Below the pieces are notes generated by a model. The model ran no database searches, was not told the DNA's origin, and saw only the letters and a list, made by a program, of their open reading frames with translations. Both the position numbers and the translations under genes were made by a program. A DNA stretch of 64,000 nt, from assembly GCA_022560025.1 (NCBI GenBank), contig JAFISE010000103.1, forward strand, positions 1 through 64,000, given 5' to 3'. The stretch comes from Stagonosporopsis chrysanthemi (taxonomy: Eukaryota; Ascomycota; Dothideomycetes; Pleosporales; Didymellaceae). Positions 13,295 through 24,631 of the stretch are shown here, one piece after another; position 1 is the stretch's first letter, and each line of letters opens with the position of its first letter.

Positions 13295-13737
13295 GTGTGC
13301 CAGGGGTGTTACGTGTTTGTAAAATGATAATCAAGAAGTAGGATGTGAGTTGACTGACGACCGATGTCTATGGATACTCTATTCGACTTATAGTGATGCA
13401 GAGCAAGCGGCACGACTGCGACAGAAGGATCTGGGCCTGTAAGAGTCCTTTCACTGATAGCAAGCTGCGCAATCGATTGGAAGGCAGCAGAAGGAATGTA
13501 TGCAGTGATGCTTGCAAGATGCCTGCAAGATGCCTGCTTGCATGCTTTGCCGCAGCACCGGCAAATGGTTGTGCTTTGCGCTGAGGTTGTGCCACATCAG
13601 ACTACAGCAAGCACCCTCTACATCGTGCCACTTGCTCAGCCTTGCTCAGGCAACATTCATATTCTTGTGCTGCTTTCCAGTGCCGCCAGCCCTTTCAAAT
13701 TACCTGCTACTATCTATAACACTTGGTTTCAATCGCT
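13295..13737. promoter_or_regulatory. Divergent intergenic region with an 11-base tandem repeat
   Basis: This gap of about 440 bases separates the helicase/AAA+ gene (-) from the DXO-like gene (+), so it should hold both promoters. It contains two adjacent copies of TGCAAGATGCC at 13513-13523 and 13524-13534, followed by a related TGCTTGCATG. No TATA box or ORF with coding character is convincing. Confidence 0.55.
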
Positions 13738-15257
13738 ATGTCAGTGTTTTCTTCTGTCGGTTCAGGCAGCGGTCGAGGTGGCTATGCCCCACGCCGAGGA
13801 CGTGGTGGATGGTCCCGACCTTTCATTAAGCGCCAGGAGCCAGTGAAGCCTGATATCAACAAGCACCCTTTGGGTGAACTTTTGCTAACGATATGCCTCT
13901 CGGATCTCAATCCTTCAGGATCGGGACCAGTTCCTACGGAACCAGTTTCTTCACCACAAATAACCAATTGCCAGTATATCGCCTCATACAACTGGGTGGC
14001 TGGAAAAGACCCGACCATCCTGGTGCCAGGTTGGTACTTTCCCGAACAATTCGAGCGAAGAACTAATGCAAGGCAGGCCAGCCTCCTCAGTGGACACCTC
14101 TGAAGGTTGCTCAGAGACTTCGTGAAGACAGTGGCACCTACTTTCGAGACCCGAATGCGGCACGCTGCCCGGACTATCCTGTTGCACCTGCCGTACATGC
14201 TATCATGAATGCCACTGGGGAGATGCCCATGAATGCTGACGTTTTCGCATGTGGCAGCACCTTGGGTAATCTTTTGCGCTTTACACGGGGCACAGACAGA
14301 GCCTTCCGCTTTACTGTCGAGATTGTTGGCGGCACCGTGTTTCTTATTCGCAAAGGCAACGACCCGAAGGAGCTCATCGAAGGTGTTCGTGGCTTTGGAC
14401 ATTCCTTTCCTGAATCGTACACAACATGGCCAACGGAGGTAAAGGGCTCGGAAACGCACCAGCGCATCGTTCGATACAATCTCGGTGGTCTGCAGTGCCT
14501 CGTCCGGTTCGAATGTGATGGGTATCTTGCAGTGTCCCCCAAGACAGGCGGACTTCGTTCCTCTACCTCTCACGATCCATCTACCTTGCCATCTGAAGAC
14601 GGTCTCTCCATAGCCCTATCCAACTCGACTCTGGCCACGCCCGGGTCCACCTCAGAGAACCCCACTCGCACCCTCAACGTCCTCAATACTGGTTCTTTTA
14701 TCCCGCAGTCAACCATCTTCGACCTCAAAACGCGCTCAGGAAGGTACAAAAAGGACATCAACATGGATGATATCACACCACAGCTCTGGCTCAAGCAGGT
14801 CCCAAACTTTATCGTTGCATACCACGACGGCGCCGGCCTTTTTCAATCACATGACATCCATGTCCAGGATGTACGGCCCCTGATTCGCACTTTCGAAAAG
14901 GATAACATGGAGGCCATCCAGCGCCTTGTCACATTGCTTGACAAGATCATCGATGCAGCTAGAGCGCAGCCGACCGCCTTGCTCGAAGTCTACTGTCCCG
15001 GCAATGAGGAGCTGCAGATCCGAAAGCAGTTTGGAGATGGTGTGCATGCACTGCCGAAAGAATTACACAAGCAATGGGTAGCGAAGTGCGACATGGATGG
15101 TTCTGCGCTCGAGGAGCAGGAGACGGGGCCTGGTGCGCGCGAAGGATCTCTCAGGAACGCGCAGAGTGATGACGATGCTCTTTCTGATGATGGGGAGTTG
15201 GACTTTACGGCGTGTTCGGTGGAGGAGTGTGGGTACTGTGGACGTTGCACGTACTGA
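13738..15257 (+). CDS. DXO/Rai1-like decapping-nuclease-fold protein (family often mislabelled GGPP synthetase)
   Basis: Two exons, 13738-14029 and 14077-15257, give 490 residues. The start sits in an Arg/Gly-rich N-terminus (GRGGYAPRRGRGG) of the kind that binds RNA. The core matches a fungal family commonly annotated as geranylgeranyl pyrophosphate synthetase, but no DDxxD prenyl-diphosphate motifs are present. Instead the order of motifs resembles DXO/Rai1 enzymes, which remove aberrant 5' caps and degrade RNA: LGNLLRF...FRFTVEIVGGTVFLIRK (compare the DXO strand before motif II), GFGHSFPE (motif II, Glu ~210), FECDGY (motif III, Glu ~243 and Asp ~245), FDLKT (motif IV, Asp ~313 and Lys ~315), then QLWLKQVPNFIVAYHDG, like the W...G.R segment after motif IV. 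Motif IV has Asp where DXO usually has Glu. The tail is acidic and ends with Cys residues. The family is seen; the nuclease function is inference. Confidence 0.8.
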
Positions 15258-15452
15258 CCTTTTTTTCACGGCGAGCTGCCCGTCTCTGTGGCAAAGGGCC
15301 CGCAAGGTCCGAGAGCCAATACTCTTTACCGACAATCTTTTTGTAGATCCCATCGCGAACTGCAAGCCCATCTGTGCAAGTTACCCCTTGCAGTAGAATC
15401 GTCGACATTGTTCGAGGTGTAGTCTATCCACAAAGTGTTTCATTACTATAGA
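15258..15452. other. Short intergenic stretch
   Basis: The 3' region of the DXO-like gene. Nothing recognisable. Confidence 0.5.
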
Positions 15453-16108
15453 CTATGCTTCCTGCCCTTGGTCTGGAACGGCCTGCTGAAGAAGAGGTTG
15501 TTGTGTATTGGCGTGGCGTTCAATCTTCTCACCTAGGAGATATACCAAACCGTTCGGCTTGGTTGCATGCATAACAATGCTTTGCTCTGCGGCTTCCGTA
15601 TCCCTCGTTGCCCGCCTCCTTTGCCGCCTGACTGTCTCAACGTTTGAGGCAAGATCTAAATCTGTACACTTCACGCGTTTATGTCTCACAGAATCGTATG
15701 AGTCAAACGAATGCTGCGCGAAATCTTGCTCACTGTTGCCTGCCATGGTCATGAGACGGGCATTCATGTACCATTGCTCGGTCTTCTTCCTGTCCAACAT
15801 GTTGATGTCGAACGTATCACCATTGCTTGAGCGAATCATTCTGTGGGACCCCGTGCAAGTCGAGTATCATGAGTCCTTGGCTTCAGCCTATCGGTAAAGT
15901 CGTCAACGCCGCTGTAGACCACGGAACCCTTGAACCTAGGGCGCAGTGAGCACCAGCCTTCGAAAATTGTCGGCCCATCCACACCCGATATCCTGAAAAG
16001 ATATGCAAGTATGCTTGGAGAGCTGTGTGTCCTTGTGGCAATACGATTGTTCCAGTCACAGGGAGTGGAGTGGCTCGACAGAAGTCTGAACGACCCATCG
16101 AAATTCAT
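15453..16108 (-). CDS. Putative small gene or gene remnant, unrecognised
   Basis: Two open stretches in different frames meet at about 15839. The first (16108-15836, starting MNFDGSFRLL) contains ILAYLFRISGVDGPTIFEGW and RFKGSVVYSGVDDFTDRL. The second (15839-15453) contains RSSNGDTFDINMLDRKKTEQ and a basic RRQRRRA segment. Both have protein-like composition, and the second could be reached from the first by a splice in the 60-80 bases before 15839, although I could not find a clean donor/acceptor pair. I recognise no family. It may be a real two-exon gene, two parts of a decayed gene, or chance. Flanked by two confident plus-strand genes. Confidence 0.3.
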
Positions 16109-16769
16109 TGTGAAGCCACGCTCGCACCCTCAACATGAGTCAGTGAGACTGGGACAAATCAGCTGCATCTATATGAACTGCCTTTTGATCGAATAGCAGA
16201 CAGATCTGAGCCATGAGGCTGTCTACCAGATCAGAGTATTTTCATTTCAGTGGAAACAATCCTGCGTCGATGACAGCTTTCCCGGGCAATGCCATCCGAC
16301 CTGATTAGGGCATTCAGACCGTGGAAGTTGTGTATAGTGACTCCAATCCAAGTTCACATCAGCCGACCATTTTCAAGTCCTTTCGGTGGCCCCAAACTGC
16401 GTAGCTTCACAATCCGTCTACGTTGTTTGCCTACAATGAGAACATAGCAGAATGATGAATTCTTAGACTGTACAGCTGAAGTCCTGTTGATAGGTTGACG
16501 GCGAACGTGCTACGTTGTGGTCCAATAGACCCTTTCGGCTGTGATGGAGAGGTGATCGACGTGGATGCGCTGTGGCTGGGCTGTGGCTGGAGAGCGCCCT
16601 GTGCGCTGTACGTCACCGATCCGGCGGTGCCTGGAGCTCGAGACACCATCCCCACAGTCCAGAGCAGCTCGAGCTTTTCAGCCACGGAAGGTGTTGTCGC
16701 TTTCCGGTCCCATTCAGTAGAACATCAAACCCCAGGACCTATCCCAGAACCAGCGCATTCTACCCCGCC
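16109..16769. other. Intergenic, upstream of SNX41
   Basis: About 660 bases that must include the SNX41 promoter. Short overlapping frames only; no tRNA-like B box and no repeat seen. Confidence 0.5.
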
Positions 16770-19063
16770 ATGTGGGACGACGAGGATAACAACCCGTATG
16801 GGTCCTTTGCTCGCCATGATTCCAATACCTCGGACGTTAGTGGGCTAGCCTCACCTACTGCCTGTAAGGCCCCAGGATGCCGCAAGGAAGATGGCAGCGG
16901 CCCATGAGCTGACTGTGCTGCAGTGCCATACCGACCCGCAACGCCGCCCTCCGAGACATCGTCTCCCGCGCAAGAGTCGCCTGAATATGTGCCGCGCCGG
17001 GACATGAGCGACGTCGACTACGACGAAGACGAGCAGAGCAGCGACCCCGTTGCGCCCAAGAAGGGCGGCTACGATGCGCGCGTGGAGCAATGGCTGTACG
17101 AGAACCCAGGGCAGCTCATCCTTATCACCGAGGCTGGGAAGGACAATGTCAACTTCATACAATACACGATCAATTGTGGCGTAGGAAATGCACGTTCGGT
17201 CGCAAAGACATGGGCTGACACCACCACAGGGGCTCGAGGTGAAGCGCCGGTACTCTGAGTTTGCCTCACTACGAGCGACGCTGGTCAATCTACATCCAAC
17301 CCTGGTCGTACCGCCGATTCCTGAGAAGCACTCCATGGCCGATTATGCCGCACGACCGACAAAGGCAAAGGAGGACGCGGGTATCATAGACCTGAGGAAG
17401 CGCATGCTGGCCGTGTTTCTCAACCGCTGTCGGGCGATGAAGGAAGTCCTCGAGGACGGCGTTTTCTGGCGCTTCCTCGATCCGCACACAAGCTGGGTAA
17501 TACACCTTTGCTGAGACCTGTCTCTCTCAACTTACTAACGTATCCCCTCAGAATGAGGTCCTCAGCAGCGCGCCCGTCGCCAACATCCCCAAGCAGATCC
17601 TGAAGGCTCCTCCGCTAGACACCGCAAACCCCACACAAGCGCATAGCTACCTCCCCGTTCCCTCATCATCCGCAAAGCTCAAGTCTGCTGGAGCGACCTC
17701 CAGCTCAGGCACGCCAACGTCTCCGCCCAGTCACGCCTCACTACCCTCTGCCGCCGCGCACACCACACCTGGACCGCAAGTCTTTGGCCGCTTCCCTCCA
17801 GAGACGCGGGATCTATCAGAAGAAGAGCTGGATCCGTACTTTGTGAACTTCGAGCAGTCATCAAAAGAACTCGAGCATCTGCTGCAGGGTCCAATGGAAA
17901 AAGTCAACAGGCGGTTACTAACTCATCTGGGAGCCTGGGGCGACGACCTAGCAGATCTGGGTGCACGCTTCAACGCCTTCTCGCTTTCTGAACAATCGCA
18001 ATCGCTCGCCGCGGCGATAGAGAAGACTGGGCAAGCAGTGGATTCAACCTACGTTTCGACCAGCGAACTATCCTCCTCCCTCAGCGCGAGCTTCGCCGAG
18101 CCCATGCGTGAGAGCGCACAATTCGCCGGCGTCGTACGCGCAGTTCTCAAGTACCGCATCCTCAAGCGGATACAAGAGGACATGACCAAGGACGAGCTCG
18201 AGAAGAAACGCAACCTCCTCGAAACCCTCGAGCGCAGTGAAGCAGAATCCAAGCGCCTCGAACAACACCTCAGCGGCGTCGGCCACATGCCTCCCCCTCG
18301 GAATCGCGCGCAGTCGCACAGCTCGCAACGCAGCGACAATTCGGAACCCCAGCGCAACACAGAACCAGACCGCGCATCCATCGACTCGGACTTCCCGCCT
18401 ACACACGGCGACGGCCCGCCGCCCAGCAGCCACCAAGGCGCCCCCGACAGCCCAAACGCAAACGTCTACTCGCCGCCCAGCAGCCTGCACAAGAAAACAG
18501 CGAGCGGCAATTTCGTCACAAACAAGCTCTTCGGCTCCATCACGCACGCTTTCAGGGGGATGGCTGACGTCGACCCGGAGAAGACGCGGCGCGACCAGAT
18601 CGGCAAGACGAGAGACAGCTTGGTACAGGTACGTCCGCCCCCCCCCCCCCCCCCCCCCGTCACCATCCACCTCGACACTCACCCAACCCCAAAACCCCTC
18701 AAATCAACACGTCGGGTCAAATGCAATGCTCACAAGAACAGCTCGAACAAGCCCTCGGCGTCGCCGAGAAAGACACAAAGGACGCAAGCATGGGCGTCAT
18801 GAAGGACCTGCGGCGCTTCCAGGAGGAAAAGGAGAACGATCTGCGGAGGTACATGGTACGTTCAACATTCACTTTTTGCGTGTTTAACTTTTTTTTTCCG
18901 GCTTCGTTCGCCATGCTGACAGTGGGGGCGGCAGATGGAATTCGCACAATGCCACGTCGACTGGGCGAAGCGCAACAAGGCCGCGTGGGAAGAGGCGCGT
19001 GTCGAAGCGGCGAATATCCAGCATCCGGAGGAGGAGTATCCACGGAGCGCAGGGGAGATGTAG
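16770..19063 (+). CDS. SNX41: Sorting nexin SNX41/Atg20-type, PX-BAR protein
   Basis: Six exons give about 640 residues. The start MWDDEDNNPYGSF is the typical fungal SNX41 N-terminus. After an acidic low-complexity segment comes a PX domain, with KRRYSEFASLR as the phosphoinositide-binding strand and VVPPIPEKHSM as the PPK-like loop. A Ser/Pro-rich linker and a long helical BAR-like region follow (ELDPYFVNFEQSSKELE, LEKKRNLLETLER). The end is ALGVAEKDTKDASMGVMKDL and EFAQCHVDWAKRN. SNX41 dimerises with SNX4/Atg24 on endosomes for recycling of cargo such as SNAREs, and Atg20-type proteins serve selective autophagy. Introns, all joining in frame, lie near 16862-16921, 17190-17230, 17497-17551, 18630-18740 and 18856-18934. 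The fourth contains a run of about 21 C. It is convergent with VPS17, another PX protein. Confidence 0.9.
18638..18658 (+). repeat. Poly-C run inside an SNX41 intron
   Basis: About 21 consecutive C a few bases after the donor GTACGT of the fourth SNX41 intron. It is the second long C homopolymer in the window. Confidence 0.85.
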
Positions 19064-19351
19064 AACTGCTTCCAGGAAGAGAGGAAGAGGGAAACGTGGA
19101 AAGGGGAGGAGCGGGTTGTAATAGGTGATGAGGGAGGGACATAGGGTGAGCGCTGAATAGCAACATGCAGAAGGGTTCGATGAAGATGAAGCCACGACGT
19201 GTCGGTGTGAGAGCCGTTGTCGATGTCGATGTCATTGTTAATTAGTATACTGCTGCCCTGCCCTGCGCGCTGCGGATTACTTTTTGACTTGACCAAACTA
19301 CCGCCGCCGTACTGCCTATACGCCCTGATCCTGCACCCCACAAATCTGCTG

Positions 19352-21227
19352 CTAGAAAGTCGTGGTCGCTAACCTGCTCGCCGCGTTCTTTGCGTCGATG
19401 CGGTCATCGTCCTCCTCGCCCGCCTTGATACTCCCCGCCTTGCTTGACGCGCGGTTCCGCGAAAGCCCAGACTCCTCGCTTTCATCCTCGTCACCCTCGG
19501 GCAGCGCGGGGGGGATCCCGCCGCTGACGCTCCTGTTGAGCCCGTCGCCGGGGCGGCGTGGGACGCCAGACCAGGCATCGCCCTTGGGGCCCTGAGAGGT
19601 AGCGAGCGAGGCGCGGCGGATGGCGGGGTGTGCTTCACGGCCTAGCCGGGAGAGGCCGCCGCTACCGTCGATGGCGCGGATGTCCGGGCGAACGGACTCG
19701 AGGGTTGCGAGGGTGCGGCGTTCGGCTTCGATTTCGCGGATGACGTATTCGCGGATTGCCTGGCGCATGTCCGCAGTGGTGCGGCTGAACCATTTTCTCT
19801 GCTCCTGGAGGAGGTTTGCGGTTACGCGTTGAGCTTTTGAGGTTAGGTATTGCTCGTGGGTGCGGGCTTCATCAAGCTGAGCGATGGCTTCGTCAACTTT
19901 GTCGCGCTTTACACTGGAGCTGGCCTTGAGTCGGTCGGCCGCCGTGAGCTTGGATTTGGTGGCTGCTTGCGCCTGAAGCAGTTCACGGAGGAGGATGTGA
20001 CGGTTGGTGAGGGTCTCTTTGGCGATAAAAGCATCGCTGCTGTGATACTGGAGTGGGTCGCCGAGGGTGGTGGCTTCTGCAGTGCCTTGTGCAGCGTGGA
20101 AGTCGCCAGTCGCTTGAATGACCTTCCCCAGCTTCTTGTAAGCGTGTGCAAGTCCTACGTGTGTCTCCTGAGCATGCATTGCAGCGAACTTAGCGCCCAG
20201 GTCAGACTCAGCAACACCGAGATCTACGCAACGTTAGTCATGACCGAAGATGAGGATCGCAAGACCTTACTCCTCCTGTGCTTGACGACCTTCTCCACCT
20301 TCTGCTCAGCCTCCATCGTTCCCAGATAGAAGGCCTTGACGATTGGTCGCGCAGCAGCGAGTTCGGGCGTGTCGTCTGGCGGCGGCGCAAATTGTTTGAT
20401 GACCTTGCGTCGAACGCCTGTAGCAGGCTGCTTCCTCCGTACGACGGGGCTGTACCCAAAGTCGCTCTCGACAAAGAAGATCATCTCCTCGTCGCGAATG
20501 AGAATGTCATTGCTGCAGACAATGTTCAACCACCGCTGAATTGCTGCTTTCAAGCGCGCCTCGTCTTCCTCAGTCCCGGCACCTGCAGAGGTTGTGGCGG
20601 GAGGCACTGCAGGCACGATGGCCTCAGGACAGGCAGAGATCAGGTGTTCGCCGAACTTGATAAATTCGCTGTGGACTCGTCGGACATCGCGGAACTGGGT
20701 GGTCCTGAATTTGGGCAGGTTGGTCTGCGACTCGGTCAGTACTGCTGTCGCGGCGCGATGCTGCCTACACATACATAGACGTCGAAGCGAATGATGGGGT
20801 CCTTCTTGCCGTTGCGCTCGAGTCCCGTGACCTTAGCCTGGAGCTTGTAGTGCTGCTGCTGGCGCTGTGGCCGTGTCCCGTGGTACCTCTGGGGCTGCTG
20901 GCCGGGTTGCTGTTGTTGCTGCTGGGCGTTTGGGTGCTGCGGCAGCTGCGGCGCATCCCGGCCGGGCTGCTGTTGGTGCTGCTGTTGCGCCGGGTGCGAT
21001 TCGCCGTTCTCGGTCGAGGCAGTCTCGGGGCGGCTCTGCTGGGCGTTGTCGCCCATGTATCCATATTGCTCAGAGTCCTGGCCGTACGGCGACGCGGGCG
21101 GTGGCAGCGGCGATGAGGGGAGGTCGCCGGTGGAAGGCTGCCCGAACGACGCGCGATTGTGTTGCGGCGACGACGCCCATGGGCTGGACCCGCCCGCAAA
21201 TCCGTCGTCGTTGTTCGAGTAATCCAT
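19352..21227 (-). CDS. VPS17: Vacuolar sorting protein Vps17 (retromer sorting nexin)
   Basis: Three exons give about 570 residues. The start at 21227 (MDYSNNDDGFAGGSS) leads into a Gln/Pro-rich segment that is not conserved. The PX domain begins YKLQAKVTGLERNGKKDPI and crosses an intron at about 20778-20729, giving RFDVY then TNLPKFRTTQFRDVRRVHS. The second intron (about 20274-20225) joins KHRR to DLGVAESDLGAKFAAMHAQ, which begins the BAR domain: HVGLAHAYKKLGKVIQATGD, then coiled coil to FVIREIEAERRTL-like residues. The C-terminus is a low-complexity Gly/Ser/Asp tail. Vps17 pairs with Vps5 on endosomal membranes as the membrane-bending half of retromer, which returns vacuolar hydrolase receptors to the Golgi. 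It shares a ~220-base divergent upstream region with MEF2 and ends ~290 bases from the SNX41 stop. Confidence 0.92.
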
Positions 21228-21446
21228 CGTGGGAGAGAGGGCACCTGGTCGCACCGAGCTGTTGCTAGCTATGGTATTGACGTCGCTGCCGGCCGTGCCT
21301 TCCTACCCGCATCCTTGGCACCGCGGCCCTTGCCATCATCGGGCAAAGCGCGATCCACGACAGCGGCATCAAATTGTGCATCACGTGCCGGCTGCATTTA
21401 CTGTCCATTGTCTCCTGTACATAAACACTCTGGTGCAGACTCTGGA
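21228..21446. promoter_or_regulatory. Bidirectional promoter region, VPS17/MEF2
   Basis: Only about 220 bases separate the starts of VPS17 (-) and MEF2 (+), so the two must share or overlap promoter sequence. No specific operator was recognised. Confidence 0.6.
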
Positions 21447-24186
21447 ATGTGGATCGGATGGGCGCGTTGTGCTCGTCGAGTCGCTCGACATGATGTGAAG
21501 GCGCCGCGGAGGCTGCTCTCCACTCAGACACCCACAGCAGACCGACTCTCCAAAACCACCCGTAATATTGGCATTGTTGCTCATATCGATGCTGTGAGTG
21601 TGCAATCAGATCGCAAGTCGGATTAATGCTGACGCATAGGCAGGGGAAGACAACGACTACGGAGCGTATGCTCTACTACAGTGGCTACACACGGAGGATA
21701 GGAGGTGGGTGTCTGTTACAGCATCGTGAAGCTCATCATTGACGCTCTCAGATGTTGACGAGGGATCGACTGTGACCGACTTCCTCCCTGCCGAGAGAGC
21801 TCGTGGAATCACCATACAGTCTGCAGCCATCACCTTCCATTGGCCTCCCCAGGAGCCAGGTGCAAAGCCTTCTACAGCACCTACGTCCTTCGAGTCAATT
21901 TCTCCCTCATCCTTTTCGCACAACGTGAATCTCATTGACACTCCTGGCCACGCAGATTTTACTTTCGAAGTCTTGCGGTCTCTTCGAGTGCTTGATGGAG
22001 CCGTCTGCATTTTAGATGGTGTTGCCGGCGTTGAAGCACAAACCGAAAAAGTGTGGACCCAAGCTGGCAACTACCAAATCCCAAGGATAATCTTTGTCAA
22101 CAAGCTTGACCGGGTCGGTGCTGCTTTCGCACGGACAGTAAAGGAAATTGGTGTGAGACTCCATGGCTGGCCTGCTATTTGCCAGATCCCATGGTGGAAG
22201 GGTGGCAACGGTGACTTCGTAGGCATTGGCGACGTCGTCAATCTTCGCGGCATGTTTTGGCGGCCAGGGGGCGATGGGAGAGATATCAAAGCATCCAGCC
22301 TGGAAGAACTAGATAAGACCGATCCGAAGTTCGCGGAGGAGATCAGAAAGGCCAGGACGGCTCTGGTCGAGACATTGAGCGAGCACGATGATCTCATGGT
22401 AGAGTCCTTTCTCGAGCACGACGAAGACCACCTTGCTATTCCAGCCCTGCACATTTGGCAATCTCTACGAAGGGTGACCCTGCAGAGCCCGCAAATCGTC
22501 ATACCCGTCTTCGCCGGTGCTAGTTTCCGGAATATTGGCGTACAGCCTCTACTAGATGCGACAGTCGACCTGCTCCCGTCACCCCTTGAACGGCCCGATC
22601 CCGAGATCAGCATCTCGGGTCAGACCAGTACTTTATCCGCATTGCTTACTGCATCAGCAACAGCCAAACCTGCCAAGTCAGCAAAGAAGTCTCAAGAACC
22701 AACGAGTCTGATTGTTCCTGAGGTCAAGAACATGGCTGCTTGTGCCCTTGCCTTCAAGGTGGTCAACGACACCAAACGAGGTGTTCTGGTCTATGTTCGT
22801 GTCTACTCAGGATCGTTGGACAAGGGCTCGACACTCTACAACACGAACTTGGGGGTTGCAGAGCGGGCGCCACGCCTACTGAAGATGTACGCCAATGATG
22901 CAGTAGAAGTTGACAGCATCGGGCCGGGTCAAATTGGTGTCATCACTGGACTCAAACATGCACGAACCGGTGATACACTGATTGTATACAGGGGTCTGCA
23001 GATGAAAGGCACTCCTGCCGGTGGCTTAAACACCCTACAGCTCAGGCCCATCAACGTCCCTCCACCTGTCTTCTTCACGAGTATCGAGCCGTACAGTCTC
23101 AGTGAGCAGAAGCATGTTCACGAAAGCCTAGCAATATTGCTGCGAGAGGACCCAAGTTTGCACTTATCCATTGATGAGGAGTCAGGTCAGACGCATCTCG
23201 CAGGCATGGGCGACTTGCATCTTGAGATCGCACGCGATCGCCTCCTCAATGACTTCAAAGCCAAGGCGCGCATAGGCAAGATCGAGATCGGGTACCGCGA
23301 GACCATCACCTCGGCGACATCACCCTACACCTACGAGCTCGACAAGCCCATCGCCGGCAAGCAAGCAAAAGCCACCATCACCGCCTCCGTCGAGCCAAAC
23401 GGTGACAGTGCGATCATAACCGGCACGCAAGCCATCTCACAGCCCGAAGACGGGCCCTTCGAAACAACAATCACCCTCCCCGATAACAACATTCTTAGCA
23501 TTTCCCATCCCAACCTCTCTCGCCACGACTCCGCCTCCCACAAAGCGTATATCCCGACCCACCTCTCACTGCCAGGAATTCTGCACTCCATGCAAGCCGG
23601 CGCCTCCGCTGCCCTCGCCCGTGGCCCATTCAACGGCTTCCCCGTCGCGAACACACGAGTCCGCATCGACCTTGACGCCGGAACCCAGCTCTTCCCCGAC
23701 ACAACCCCGACCGCGCTCTCCATGGCCGCACGAGCAGCCACGAACGCCAGTCTACGCTCTGCAATCGCCGCCAGTGCGCCCGCGCTAATGGAGCCCGTGA
23801 TGAACGCCACTATCTTCGTGCACGAGTCCTCGCTCGGCGCAGTGGTGCAGGACATCTCCTCCGCGCGCGGCGGCCAGGTGCTGTCGCTCGACGGCTCCGA
23901 GTCTGCTGTGTCACCGTTCACCGACGACCTGCCCCGCATCGACCCGAATCTGATTTACACACCGCCCGACCCTTTTGCATCTGGGACGGGCGATGTGGGT
24001 ACTGGGCTTGCGGATAGTCAGCGGCAGATTGTGGCGCGCGTGCCGTTGAAGGAGATGGTGGGGTATCTCAACCACTTGCGCGCGCTGACGGGCGGGAGGG
24101 GCACGTTCGTGATGAGTGTTGATGGGTTTGAGAAGATGGGGACGCAGAGGCAGAGGGATGTGTTGGACGCAATGCGAGAGTTTTGA
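21447..24186 (+). CDS. MEF2: Mitochondrial ribosome-releasing factor 2 (EF-G2 GTPase)
   Basis: Three exons, 21447-21593, 21644-21704 and 21752-24186, give 880 residues. The N-terminus (MWIGWARCARRVARHD...RRLLSTQ) is Arg-rich, without acidic residues until residue 15, and fits a mitochondrial presequence. The GTPase motifs are all present: G1 AHIDAGKTTTT, restored exactly by the first splice; G2 RGITIQSAAI; G3 DTPGHADF; G4 NKLDRVGA. Domain II, III, IV and V signatures follow, including HLAGMGDLHLEI and a C-terminal GRGTFVMSVDGFEKM. EF-G2 proteins act with ribosome recycling factor to split mitochondrial ribosomes after termination rather than in translocation. A Lys/Ser-rich insertion (AKSAKKSQEP, about 22675-22700) lies in domain II, as in other fungal copies. 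Transcribed away from VPS17. Confidence 0.93.
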
Positions 24187-24631
24187 TGGGTTTGTAAGGC
24201 CACTGTATATTATAAGCTGTACGCTATCAAGATTGTATCATAGAGATTTGTACTCTTCGGAGTGCACTGGACACGATAGATGTGAGACGATACTCTCTTC
24301 CTTTTTTTTTTTTGAGTAAATGGACAAACTCTTATTCCATTCCCTTTGTCCTACATATCTATCGATGCTCCCATACCCCAACACCTCCACCCTCTATCGC
24401 GCAGCTACCTGTGTCTTCAGGTTTGACACCCGCTTTTGCTTTGGAAGCGGAACTATATTTGACATTCAGCTGTTCTATCGAGCTAACCCCTAAACGCTCT
24501 AGTGAGGTCTCGCTAACGCTGTCTTACAGCCAATCAGAGGTCTTAAATGTACAGCAGGGCTGATATCAGGTGCGATAGGGTGTACTTATTCCAGAATATT
24601 TCCTTTCCTACAGCCACCGTTCCATCTCACA
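24187..24631. other. Intergenic, MEF2 to F-box gene
   Basis: About 445 bases with a run of 12 T near 24303-24314. It should hold the MEF2 3' end and the promoter of the next gene. Nothing else is recognised. Confidence 0.5.

Noticed and set aside
13738..15257. Geranylgeranyl pyrophosphate synthetase label for this family
   Set aside because: No DDxxD or other prenyl-diphosphate synthase motifs; the Asp-rich C-terminal tail is low complexity and the core motifs fit a different fold.
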